From: Geobacteraceae bacterium
Lineage (GTDB): Bacteria; Desulfobacterota; Desulfuromonadia; Geobacterales; Pseudopelobacteraceae
Assembly (NCBI GenBank): GCA_016720395.1
Contig: JADKKR010000015.1
Location: 1-37,945, forward strand
Length of the DNA stretch: 37,945 nt
Reading direction: 5' to 3'
Under the pieces are notes generated by a model. The model made no database searches, was not told where the DNA came from, and was given only the letters and a program-made list of their open reading frames with translations. The first letter of the stretch is position 1. Every line of letters begins with the position of its first letter. Made by a program: the position numbers and the translations under genes. Of this stretch, positions 1 through 9,496 are shown in pieces.

Positions 1-1832
1 CGGCTGCGGTCACGATTACCCTGGCCATCGGCGTTTCCAAAATGGCCCGACGCAACGCCATCATCCGCAAACTGCCGGCGGTGGAGACGCTGGGAAGTAC
101 GACGGTGATCTGCTCCGACAAGACCGGCACCCTGACCCAGAACCAGATGACTGTGCAGGAAATCCATGCCGGCGGGGATCTGATTCTGGTCTCCGGAGGC
201 GGTTACTCGCCGGAAGGCGTCTTCACGACAGACGGGAAAGAGATTGCCGCCGACAGTTCCCCGGCCCTGCGCGAGTGCCTGCTGGCCGGTCTGCTCTGCA
301 ACGATGCCGCCTTGGTAAAAACCGGGCAGGAATGGGGCATCGAGGGTGACCCGACCGAGGCCTGCCTGCTGGTATCTGCAAAAAAAGGGGGACTTGAGCG
401 GAAAAACCTGACGGCGCTCTTCCCCCGCAATGATTTCATACCGTTTGAATCAGAATATCAGTACATGGCAACCCAGCATGAACATGCGGGAAAACTGATC
501 GTTTATCTCAAAGGAGCACTGGAAAGCCTTCTGCCCCGCTGCAACCGGGCACTGTCGGACAACGGCGAAGCGGTTCCGATTGACTCTGAACTGTGCCGCC
601 GCCAGGCTGAAGAGATGGCCCGGAAAGGATTGCGGGTGCTGGCTTTTGCCCGCCTGGAGCGGGAAGGGAGTGGAGGGCCGCTGCATCATGAGCACGTCGC
701 CGCAGGTCTGACGTTCCTCGGCCTGCAGGGCATGATCGATCCCCCCCGCACTGAAGCCATGGCGGCGATCAAGGTCTGTCTGGCGGCCGGCATAAAGGTC
801 AAGATGATTACCGGCGACCACGTCATAACCGCATCGGCCATTGCCCGGCAGATTGGACTGTACGGAGACAGCGACAGTGCGAGCCGGCCTCCGGCCTTGA
901 ACGGCAGGGAGCTGGAAGGGCTTTCCGACACGGAACTGATTGATGCCGCAGAGCGGACGGTGGTCTTTGCGCGGGTCGCACCGGAGCAGAAACTGCGCCT
1001 GGTGGAGGCACTGCAGGCACGGGGGCACGTTGTCGCCATGACCGGGGACGGAGTCAATGACGCACCGGCGCTTCGTCAGGCGGATATCGGCGTAGCCATG
1101 GGAATCACCGGTACCGAGGTTGCCAAGGAAGCAGCAGACATGGTGCTGACGGACGATAATTTTTCTTCAATCGAAGCTGCAGTGGAGGAGGGGCGTGGCG
1201 TCTATGACAATCTGGTGAAATTTATCACCTGGACGCTGCCGACAAACCTGGGCGAAGGGCTGGTGATACTGGCGGCGGTTTTTGCCGGTGTCCAACTGCC
1301 GATTCTGCCGGTACAGATCCTCTGGATCAACATGACAACGGCGGTTCTGCTCGGTCTTATGCTGGCCTTCGAGCCGAAGGAACCGGGCATTATGCTGCGT
1401 CAGCCGATAGATCCCAAAAAACCGCTCCTGACCAGAGAACTGGGGATCAGAATCGGAATTGTCGGCGTGCTGCTGCTGGCAGCTTCATTCGGCCTGTTCG
1501 AGTGGCAGCTGGCCACGGGAAAGAGCCTGGAGCAGGCACGCACCTGTGCGGTCAACGCCTTTGTCTTCGGAGAGCTGTTCTATCTGTTCAACTGTCGCTC
1601 GCTGCGCCACTCCCTTTTTAAAATCGGCCTGTTCACCAACCGCTGGCTGCTGTGGGGGGTGGGACTGATGATCCTTCTGCAACTCCTGTTCACCTACCTG
1701 CCGGCCATGAACACTGCCTTCGGCAGCCGGCCGATCGGGCTTGCGGAATGGGGGGTGATCATAACCGCCTCCTTGATCACCTATATCGTGATCGAAGTTG
1801 AGAAATGGATTCGGCAGCGAAAAGCGCCCTGA
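1..1832 (+). CDS. P-type cation-transporting ATPase, C-terminal part (5' end outside window)
   Basis: Membrane ATPase that pumps a cation using an aspartyl-phosphate intermediate. The frame is open from base 3, upstream of the first ATG at 42, so the N-terminal actuator domain and first membrane helices lie outside the window. Visible in order: the end of helix M4, the phosphorylation motif SDKTGTLT (Asp codon 117-119), the nucleotide-binding domain, MITGD, the hinge AMTGDGVNDAP, then about six C-terminal helices. The family resembles the PMR1/SERCA-like bacterial pumps, often annotated as calcium-transporting, but the M6 segment reads NMTTAVLLGL. It has Ala where SERCA has a calcium-ligating Asp (NLVTDG), so the ion cannot be assigned. 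The gene leads a same-strand series; the K+ channel follows after 27 bases. Confidence 0.93.
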   Translation, partial: AAVTITLAIGVSKMARRNAIIRKLPAVETLGSTTVICSDKTGTLTQNQMTVQEIHAGGDLILVSGGGYSPEGVFTTDGKEIAADSSPALRECLLAGLLCNDAALVKTGQEWGIEGDPTEACLLVSAKKGGLERKNLTALFPRNDFIPFESEYQYMATQHEHAGKLIVYLKGALESLLPRCNRALSDNGEAVPIDSELCRRQAEEMARKGLRVLAFARLEREGSGGPLHHEHVAAGLTFLGLQGMIDPPRTEAMAAIKVCLAAGIKVKMITGDHVITASAIARQIGLYGDSDSASRPPALNGRELEGLSDTELIDAAERTVVFARVAPEQKLRLVEALQARGHVVAMTGDGVNDAPALRQADIGVAMGITGTEVAKEAADMVLTDDNFSSIEAAVEEGRGVYDNLVKFITWTLPTNLGEGLVILAAVFAGVQLPILPVQILWINMTTAVLLGLMLAFEPKEPGIMLRQPIDPKKPLLTRELGIRIGIVGVLLLAASFGLFEWQLATGKSLEQARTCAVNAFVFGELFYLFNCRSLRHSLFKIGLFTNRWLLWGVGLMILLQLLFTYLPAMNTAFGSRPIGLAEWGVIITASLITYIVIEVEKWIRQRKAP

Positions 1833-1859
1833 ACGCAAAGAAGTCACAAGAGGAGTTCG

Positions 1860-2636
<777 letters not shown>

Positions 2637-2652
2637 TCGGGAGCACTACACT

Positions 2653-4419
2653 GTGACCATTGAAATAGCCCTGGTACTGGGACTGGTAGTTTCAGCCGTG
2701 ATTCTTTTTGCTACCGAGCGCCTGCCGGTGGACCTGACAGCCCTGGTCATCATGGGGGCCATGCTGCTGTCCGGCATCATCACGCCCCAGGATGCCATCA
2801 GCGGCTTCAGCAACCCGGCCACGGTCACCGTGGGGGCCATGTTCGTTCTGTCGGCAGGTCTGTTCAAGACCGGTGCCGTAAACCTTCTGGGGGAACTCCT
2901 CGGACAGGTCGGCAGGAAAAGTTTCTGGCTGGTGCTGATCGTCATGATGCTGATGGTTGGCACTCTTTCGGCATTTATCAACAACACGGCGGCCGTGGCC
3001 ATCTTCCTGCCGGTGGTGCTGGCAATTGCCAGAGACTGCGGGTTTTCCGCCGCCCGGCTGCTGATGCCGCTCTCCTTTGCCTCCATGTTCGGCGGGGTAT
3101 GTACGCTTATCGGCACCTCCACCAACATCCTGGTATCATCCATCGCCGAACGGCACGGCCTGGCCCCGATCGGCATGTTCGAACCGACAGCCCTGGGGTT
3201 GATCTTCTTTGCTGCCGGTACGCTGTACATGCTGCTGGCAGGTGTACGGATGATCCCGGACCGTGACACGGGGGCAGAGCGCGGGCCGGTGTTCGGCAGT
3301 GGTGATTATCTGATCGAGATCATCCTGGAGCCCGAGGCACGCTCTGTCGGTTCCCTGCTGGCAGAGTCGCCGCTGCTGAATGATATCGACATTCGGGGGG
3401 TGGAGGTCTTTCGGGATGGGAAACTGGTTGAAAATCCGCCTGACCGGCTGATGCTGCAGGCCGGAGATCACCTGAAGGTGCGCTGTGACCTGGATAACTT
3501 CCGCAAACTGAAGGGACGGCGCGGGATTGCCCTGCGCCAGGAAAACGGACACGCGGTCAGCGAGGAAGCGATGCTGGTGGAGGCGGTTGTGGCCTCCGGC
3601 TCCAAACTGGACGGCCGCAGTCTCAAACAGGCGCGCTTTGGATCCCGCTACGGACTCACGGCTTTGGCGGTCCGCCATCGGGGTCGGGTCATGCGGGATG
3701 ACCTTGAATCCATGAAGCTGCGGGCCGGTGATGTGCTGCTGTTCGAGGTGGAAGCCCCGCACCTGGACCAGTTACGGGACGACAAGACCTTCGTGCTGAT
3801 TTCCCAGGTAGATCTCCCCGCGTTCCGCACGAGCCTTATGCTGACTGCCGTTGCCGTCGTGACCGGTGTCGTGGTGGCCGCCGCCAGCGGGGCGGTTCCG
3901 ATCGTGGCCGGTGCCATCATCGGCTGCATACTGATGGTTATGACCCGCTGTCTGACCCTGGATGAAGCCTACGCTTCCATCAACTGGCAGGTGATCTTCC
4001 TGCTTGCCGGGGTGCTGACCCTGGGTACGGCCCTGGAGAAGACCGGCGCCGCGCGGCTTTTGGGAGGCTATATGGTGGAAAGTGTCGGAGCGTGGGGACC
4101 AATGGCCCTGGTCTCCGTCATCTACCTGGCAACATCGATCTTAACCGAGATCATGTCCAACAACGCCACCGCCGCCCTGCTGGCCCCGATTGCCATCTCC
4201 GCAGCCGAGAGTCTGGGGATTGATTCGCGCCCGCTCCTGATGGCGATTACCTTTGCCGCCTCGGCCAGCTTCATGACCCCGGTGGGATACCAGACCAACA
4301 CACTTATCTATGGCCCGGGACAGTTCCGCTACGCCGACTTTCTCAAGGTCGGCACCCCCCTCAACATCCTCTTCTGGGTGCTGGCAACCATCTTCATCCC
4401 CATATTTTGGCCGTTTTGA
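2653..4419 (+). CDS. SLC13/DASS-family anion symporter with two RCK_C (TrkA-C) domains
   Basis: Polytopic carrier of the divalent anion:Na+ symporter class. The membrane domain is split in two halves, each with a family motif of the type S-N-x-A-T/A (SGFSNPATVTVGA near the N-terminus; EIMSNNATAALLAPIAIS in the second half) and FINNTAAVAIFLP. Between the halves lie two soluble RCK_C-like repeats, roughly residues 215-290 and 305-385, with the pattern D-x-L/V-x-V (LQAGDHLKV; LRAGDVLLFEV). The substrate is unknown: sulfate, dicarboxylate and other anions are all reported for this architecture. I chose GTG at 2653, 16 bases after the channel stop and behind GGGAG. The open frame extends to an ATG at 2587 inside the channel gene, but that extension is hydrophilic and not family-like. 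About 588 residues from the chosen start. Confidence 0.88.
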   Translation: MTIEIALVLGLVVSAVILFATERLPVDLTALVIMGAMLLSGIITPQDAISGFSNPATVTVGAMFVLSAGLFKTGAVNLLGELLGQVGRKSFWLVLIVMMLMVGTLSAFINNTAAVAIFLPVVLAIARDCGFSAARLLMPLSFASMFGGVCTLIGTSTNILVSSIAERHGLAPIGMFEPTALGLIFFAAGTLYMLLAGVRMIPDRDTGAERGPVFGSGDYLIEIILEPEARSVGSLLAESPLLNDIDIRGVEVFRDGKLVENPPDRLMLQAGDHLKVRCDLDNFRKLKGRRGIALRQENGHAVSEEAMLVEAVVASGSKLDGRSLKQARFGSRYGLTALAVRHRGRVMRDDLESMKLRAGDVLLFEVEAPHLDQLRDDKTFVLISQVDLPAFRTSLMLTAVAVVTGVVVAAASGAVPIVAGAIIGCILMVMTRCLTLDEAYASINWQVIFLLAGVLTLGTALEKTGAARLLGGYMVESVGAWGPMALVSVIYLATSILTEIMSNNATAALLAPIAISAAESLGIDSRPLLMAITFAASASFMTPVGYQTNTLIYGPGQFRYADFLKVGTPLNILFWVLATIFIPIFWPF

Positions 4420-4431
4420 CCAGGAGACCTT

Positions 4432-5337
4432 ATGGAAATGCCACATGACCTGCTTGAAATGATCAGGCACTATTTGACAACCCCGCTCATAAAACTGGGA
4501 GGTTCGCCGGTCACACTCTGGACCATCCTGCAACTGGTGCTTCTGGTGGTGCTGCTCTTTTACGTTTCCGGCAAATTGAGAACCCTGCTGGTAAACAAGA
4601 TGCTGACCCGGATGGAACCCGGAGCACGACAGGCCACCGGATCGATCGTCCGCTATACGGTCATAGCCATTGGATTTATTGTCATACTTCAGACGTCGGG
4701 CATCGACCTGACCGCTCTCAACGTCCTGGCGGGTGCCATTGGAATCGGCGTTGGTTTCGGCCTGCAGAACATTATCAACAACTTCATCAGCGGCCTGATC
4801 ATATTGTTCGAGCGGCCGATCAAGGTGGGAGACCGGATCGTGGTGGGTGATGTTGAAGGAGACGTGATCCACATCGGCGGCAGAAGCACCACGGTAGTGA
4901 CCAATGACAATATCAGCATCATCGTGCCGAATTCCAAGTTCATCACCGAAGATGTGATCAACTGGAGTCACAATGATCGCATGGTTCGCTTCAAGGTCCC
5001 GGTCAGCGTGGCCTATGGCACTGATATCGATCTGGTGGAACGTCTGCTGCTGGAGGTGGCCGACGGTACCGCCGATGTACTGAAGGATCCGCCACCGGGG
5101 ACACGGCTGATGAAATTCGGTGACAGCGGACTTGAATTCGAGCTGCGGGTCTGGAGCACGACACTGATTCATCGCAAAGGAGTTTTGATCAGCAGGCTCA
5201 ACATCGCCATCTACAGGAGTTTTGCGAAACATGGCATCGACATCCCCTACCCCCGGCGTGATGTTCATCTTCTCCAGGATGAAGCCAGCACATTACGCAG
5301 CAACGTTGCAGGTCAATCGCCATTGACAGGAGAATGA
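4432..5337 (+). CDS. MscS-family mechanosensitive ion channel (first copy)
   Basis: Small-conductance mechanosensitive channel subunit of 301 residues, near the size of E. coli MscS. Two or three N-terminal helices are followed by the pore-lining TM3 and beta-domain signature: GAIGIGVGFGLQNIINNFIS (about 101-120), then FERPIKVGDRI and the segment ending IIVPNSKFI. The C-terminal alpha/beta vestibule domain is present to about residue 275. Family members open when membrane tension rises during hypo-osmotic shock and release small solutes. It follows the SLC13 gene by 12 bases behind an AGGAGA ribosome site and precedes the CBS protein by 4 bases, so it is part of the same transcription unit. 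A more distant MscS-type gene occurs at 21304. Confidence 0.92.
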   Translation: MEMPHDLLEMIRHYLTTPLIKLGGSPVTLWTILQLVLLVVLLFYVSGKLRTLLVNKMLTRMEPGARQATGSIVRYTVIAIGFIVILQTSGIDLTALNVLAGAIGIGVGFGLQNIINNFISGLIILFERPIKVGDRIVVGDVEGDVIHIGGRSTTVVTNDNISIIVPNSKFITEDVINWSHNDRMVRFKVPVSVAYGTDIDLVERLLLEVADGTADVLKDPPPGTRLMKFGDSGLEFELRVWSTTLIHRKGVLISRLNIAIYRSFAKHGIDIPYPRRDVHLLQDEASTLRSNVAGQSPLTGE

Positions 5338-5341
5338 TAGC

Positions 5342-6781
5342 ATGCCTGACCTGAATGCACTGTTTCTGACAGTCGGCAATTATTGCCGGCGCGAGGTAAT
5401 CACCTGCACCCCGTCTGACCTGCTGACAGATGCCGCAGCGACAATGCAGCGCCGCAACATTTCCAGCCTGGTCGTCTGTACAGCGGGAAAACCACCGCTC
5501 GGGATTCTCACCGATCGGGATCTGCGCAACAAGGTGGTGGCCCGTGGGATTGATCCGCGAACCTTGCCGGTAGCTCAAGTCATGAACAGTCCCGTAATTA
5601 CGATTGCGGAAGATGCCTACCTGTTCGAGGCTCTCCACCTGATCTCCCGCCACCGGATTCATCGGCTGGTAGTGACCGGTCCGGCCGGGGAACTGGCAGG
5701 GATCATCACCGATTCCGATATCCTGCGCGTACAGACCCGTTCTCCGCAGCAGCTGGTTCGGGAGATCGAGGAGGCAGCCACTCTGGAGGAGCTGAAAGGT
5801 CTTCACCGGCGCGTGCAAGGGCTGGTTCGGCACCTGATCGGTACCGGCGTGCATATTCGGGATCTGGTGCGACTGATTGCCCATCTGAACGACCGGGTGG
5901 TGATTCGCCTCATCGACCTGTTGCGTGCCGGGCGCTTTGCCGGATTGACAGAGCGGTTCGCCTTTCTCGTTCTGGGGAGCGAAGGGAGGAGTGAACAGAC
6001 CCTGACGACCGACCAGGACAATGCGCTTGTGTATGCCGATGGACTATCGGCTGCGGACGTGCGCCTGTTGGAGGAGTTCAGCCGGGCCCTGATCGACAGC
6101 CTGATCGATATCGGCGTCCCTGCCTGCCCGGGCGGAACCATGGCTAAAAACGAGCAGTGGCGCCGCAGTGTTGATCAGTGGCACTCCGTGCTGGACCGGT
6201 GGTTCAGCACTCCTACTCCGGAACATATCATTAATCTCAGCATGGTCTCCGATCTGCGGATGCTGCGTGGCGACCCCTCCCTGGAACTGGCGTTGAAGAC
6301 CTACATAACCGGACGTCTTCAGGGTAATGAAATGTTTCTCGGCCATATGGTTGCCAACCTGCTTCGCTTTGCCGTGCCGTTGGGGTGGTTCGGGAACATC
6401 AAGACCGAGAAGGGGGAACATGCCGGGCAGGTTGATCTTAAAAGAGCCGGCATCTTTACGATCACCGAGGGAGCCAAGATCCTGGCGTTGGCCTACGGCG
6501 TTCAGGAGACCGGCACGGCCCAAAGGATCGAGCGGCTGTCAGAACAGGGGGTATTCACTAAAAAGGAGGCAGACGATCTGACCGCCAGCTTCTATGCGCT
6601 GGTACATTTCCGCCTCCGTACCCAGGTAGACGCGATGAATGCCGGGCGGCAGCCGGATAATCGTATCAGGCTTGCAGAGCTGAACCGCATGGAACAGGAA
6701 CGTTTGAAAGCGGCACTGGAGGGGGTGCGCTCTTTCCAGGGAGATATGGGGCGGCGCTACCGGCTTGGGCAGACAATGTAG
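5342..6781 (+). CDS. CBS-domain protein with DUF294 nucleotidyltransferase-like and DUF294_C domains
   Basis: Soluble putative signalling protein of 479 residues. A pair of CBS domains occupies roughly residues 15-130 (LTDRDLRNKV; ITDSDILRV), the usual fold for sensing adenine nucleotides. It is followed by a DUF294 nucleotidyltransferase-like domain with the signature GSEGRSEQTLTTDQDN near residue 215, then a helical DUF294_C domain. The GS...D-x-D pattern of pol-beta-type nucleotidyltransferases is present (GSEGR; TDQDN), so catalysis is possible, but no substrate is known for this family. AGGAG precedes the ATG. Placed between an MscS channel and a DUF389 membrane protein, it could report cellular energy state to the transport genes; that link is inference. 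Confidence 0.88.
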   Translation: MPDLNALFLTVGNYCRREVITCTPSDLLTDAAATMQRRNISSLVVCTAGKPPLGILTDRDLRNKVVARGIDPRTLPVAQVMNSPVITIAEDAYLFEALHLISRHRIHRLVVTGPAGELAGIITDSDILRVQTRSPQQLVREIEEAATLEELKGLHRRVQGLVRHLIGTGVHIRDLVRLIAHLNDRVVIRLIDLLRAGRFAGLTERFAFLVLGSEGRSEQTLTTDQDNALVYADGLSAADVRLLEEFSRALIDSLIDIGVPACPGGTMAKNEQWRRSVDQWHSVLDRWFSTPTPEHIINLSMVSDLRMLRGDPSLELALKTYITGRLQGNEMFLGHMVANLLRFAVPLGWFGNIKTEKGEHAGQVDLKRAGIFTITEGAKILALAYGVQETGTAQRIERLSEQGVFTKKEADDLTASFYALVHFRLRTQVDAMNAGRQPDNRIRLAELNRMEQERLKAALEGVRSFQGDMGRRYRLGQTM

Positions 6782-6827
6782 GTTGTTATAGTTTGATTAC
6801 CGCGAGACTTTTATAAAAGGAGCACAG

Positions 6828-8454
6828 ATGTCTTCAACTCCACCCAACCACTCACCAGCTCGGAAAGCAATTCAAAATCTGCGCATGACTGTTGGCCGCT
6901 ATCTGGATTCGAAATCAGCTGATGTCCAGCACCAGGAGGTCATAAAAGAGCTGTATATTCGCACCGATCTGACCGGCAGTTATATTGCGGCACTGGTGTT
7001 CGCAAATCTGATCGCGCTGATTGGCTTGCTCTCCAACAGTGTCGCGGTCGTAATCGGTGCAATGTTGATTTCGCCATTGATGGGCCCTATTTTTTCGTTG
7101 GGACTTTCATTTGCCATGGGAAATCTGGTTCTGGCACGCAAGTCTGGACGGATCATCACCATCAGCGTCATTCTGACGATTGCTGCCGCAGTCATGTTCA
7201 CCCTTATGTCTCCGCTTAAAGAAGCGACGCCGGAAATCCTTGCCCGCACCCGACCCAATATCTACGACCTGCTGGTGGCAATTTTTGCCGGCGCGATCGG
7301 CGCGATCGCCCTCTGTACCCGCAAAAACTATCTGTTTACCACAACCGGCATTGCCATAGCCACGGCGGTCATACCCCCGTTGAGCGTGGTCGGATATGGC
7401 ATCGGAACGCTGCAACTGGGCATGGCAACCGGCGGCTTTCTGCTTTTTTTCACCAACCTGGTGGCAATCGTCATCAGTTCCAATATTGTGTTTATGATGC
7501 TGCGCTTTCGCTCATCCATGGTCGAAGAGGCAATATACCCCCTGAAACTGCGGATTAAAATACTCAGTCTTACCCTGGCAGTAATATCAATCCCCTTGTT
7601 TACCACCCTGGTGAGCGACATCCACGCACTCAAGCTTTCCAAAAAGATGGAGCAGACTCTCAAAAGTCACCTCAACCTGGCTGGTCATTCACGCCTGACA
7701 GGATTTTCCATCGACCATGAGGAAACGGGTGTCAGGGTGCTGGCATCGGTCAATACGGTCGAAGGTATTGACGGGGCCACCGAAAAGAGGCTGATAAATG
7801 CCCTTTCGGCAGGGATCGGACAGAAGGTAATGCTGGAACTGGAGCAGGTATTGGTCAAGGCGGACACCATTAAATCGCCGCAAACACCTTTTGCCAAAAA
7901 CATCCTGGCGTCACCTTCCACACCTAAGGAAACGCTTGCGACCCTGCGAGGCAAAACAATGGGCGTTATCAAGGAAGGCTGTAATGAAGCGGCTGTCTTT
8001 CTCGCCCCCTGGCCGGTCAGAGACTGCATCATCAGCTTTAGCGGCACGGCGGCGTCGGCAATACCTCCACCTGATTGTCGGGCGTGATTTCATCATAAAT
8101 GACCAGGAGCAGCGCTGGCTCGCCCTGGCGATTGAAAAAAAGCTGAATCACCCGGTAACGTTAAAAACGTCAACTGTCCCGCTCATCCCTGATCTGAAGG
8201 TCGGCGAAGATGGGCTTCCTGACGAGCGGAGCAAAAAGGAACTGGCAACGCTCAAGAATTTTGCCGCCGCGAAACATCCCGTTCTGGTGACACTCACCTA
8301 TCCGCGAGGAAAGCAGAGGAAAAATGGCACACTTTTGAAGAATGCAGTATCATTGAAACAGTATCTGATAAAAGAATGTGGAGTACCTGCTGAATGGATA
8401 ACTCTTAAGGCCGGCGGGTCTGAATATCGGGTTACGGTAATGGGGACGAACTGA
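6828..8454 (+). CDS. DUF389 (TIGR00341-like) integral membrane protein, one frameshift near 8057
   Basis: Membrane protein of unknown function. The main frame (6828-8087) has a soluble N-terminal stretch, about six hydrophobic helices between residues 45 and 265 including the DUF389 signature GAMLISPLMGPI (residues 84-95), then a soluble region. Near 8057 that frame becomes unrelated sequence (SAIPPPDCRA, stop), while coherent text continues one base later in the next frame: QYLHLIVGRDFI and on to VTVMGTN at 8454. Removing one G from the GG at 8057-8058 joins them as AASQYLHLIVGRD, giving a single protein of about 542 residues. An AAAGGAG site lies before the ATG. The C-terminal part, including LKNAVSLKQYL and the following segment, recalls OmpA-like domains, but I do not assign a role. 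The break may be a sequencing error or a true mutation. Confidence 0.82.
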
Positions 8455-8499
8455 CAGCGCCAAATCATGCTTTAAAAAGCATCAGGCAGAGGTGGTTCA

Positions 8500-9435
8500 A
8501 TGAAATTAATCATCACACTCACCATGAACCCGGCAATAGACAAGAGCGCCAACGTTGCTCAGGTCATTGTTGAACGGAAACTGTACTGCCACTCACCCCG
8601 CTTCGAACCGGGTGGCGGCGGCGTGAATGTCTCCCGTGCCATCAGGAAACTGGGAGGAGAATCAACCGCGCTGTTTCCCAGCGGAGGGTCGACCGGTGAC
8701 TACCTGTTGGAACTTTTGCAGCTCGAAGGGCTTGACTGCCGACCGATTCCGGTCGATGGCCGGACACGGGAGAATCTTGTCGTTCTGGAAGAATCAAGCG
8801 GCCTGCAATACCGCTTTGGCATGCCGGGCAATCCATTGAGTGAAAAGGAGTGGCGCAACTGCCTCGATGCTCTTGCCGGCGCCGACCGCAACCCGGACTA
8901 TATTGTCGCCAGCGGCAGCCTGCCGGACGGCGTGCCGGAAGACTTTTACGCCCAGGTTGCACGTATCGGCAAGGGTATCGGTGCCAGAGTCATCGTCGAT
9001 ACGTCCGGGAATTCCCTGCGTCTGGCACTACAGGAAGGTGTTTACCTCATCAAACCCAACATTCGGGAGCTAGGGGAATTAGTCGGACAGGAACTGGTTG
9101 ACGAAACCAGTCAAAGGGAAATTTCCATGGAGTTGGTCCGTTCCGGCCAGTGCGCTGTGGTTGCCCTTTCCCTGGGTGCTGGAGGGGTACTGCTGGCATC
9201 TGCTGACGGCTGCCTGCGTCTGCAGACGCCGCTCGTGTCGATAAAGAGTAAAGTCGGAGCTGGAGACAGCATGGTGGCAGGTATTGTGCTGAGTTTGGCG
9301 CGCGGCAATGAAGTGCAGGATGCAATTCGTTTCGGTGTTGCGGCTGGCGCCGCAGCGGTTATGACCCCCGGATCTGAACTCTGCCGCCGGGAGGATACTG
9401 AGCGGCTTTATGATCTGATGAATAAGCAGACATAA
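8500..9435 (+). CDS. pfkB: 6-phosphofructokinase II / PfkB-family hexose-phosphate kinase
   Basis: Cytosolic ribokinase-fold kinase of 311 residues, nearly identical in length to E. coli PfkB. It most likely phosphorylates fructose 6-phosphate to fructose 1,6-bisphosphate with ATP; a related specificity (tagatose 6-phosphate, fructose 1-phosphate) cannot be excluded. Visible motifs: substrate-binding LTMNPAID at residues 7-14, the PGGGGVNVSRAI glycine motif at 38-49, KPNIRELGELVG, and the anion-hole and catalytic motif VGAGDS with Asp256 as the expected base. An AGGTGG site precedes the ATG. Seen beside ion-transport genes, it may feed glycolytic energy or respond to stress, but the sequence gives no direct evidence for that. 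Confidence 0.87.
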   Translation: MKLIITLTMNPAIDKSANVAQVIVERKLYCHSPRFEPGGGGVNVSRAIRKLGGESTALFPSGGSTGDYLLELLQLEGLDCRPIPVDGRTRENLVVLEESSGLQYRFGMPGNPLSEKEWRNCLDALAGADRNPDYIVASGSLPDGVPEDFYAQVARIGKGIGARVIVDTSGNSLRLALQEGVYLIKPNIRELGELVGQELVDETSQREISMELVRSGQCAVVALSLGAGGVLLASADGCLRLQTPLVSIKSKVGAGDSMVAGIVLSLARGNEVQDAIRFGVAAGAAAVMTPGSELCRREDTERLYDLMNKQT

Positions 9436-9455
9436 AATAAGTACGTAATGTTAGT

Positions 9456-9475
9456 CCGCCCTGAGCGGTATTTTT
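9456..9475 (+). terminator. Candidate weak terminator after pfkB
   Basis: CCGC (9456-9459), a 5-base loop and GCGG (9465-9468), followed by TATTTTT. The stem is only four base pairs, so termination, if any, is likely partial. The DapB-like gene starts 21 bases further on. Confidence 0.3.
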
Positions 9476-9496
9476 AAATAAGACGGGGGAAGATAA

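Noticed and set aside
4141..5268. 375-codon open frame on the minus strand
   Set aside because: Lies opposite the end of the SLC13 gene and the whole MscS gene; composition is His/Gln/Asp-rich without any family resemblance, typical of antisense frames in GC-rich coding DNA.
7891..8058. Independent gene starting at 7891 or 7984 for the DUF389 C-terminal part
   Set aside because: The sequence before about 8059 in that frame is non-family text overlapping the DUF389 frame; a frameshift explains the data more simply.
8467..8482. ATGCTTT/AAAGCAT palindrome before pfkB as terminator
   Set aside because: No T-run follows and pfkB starts 18 bases later; too short to assign a function.
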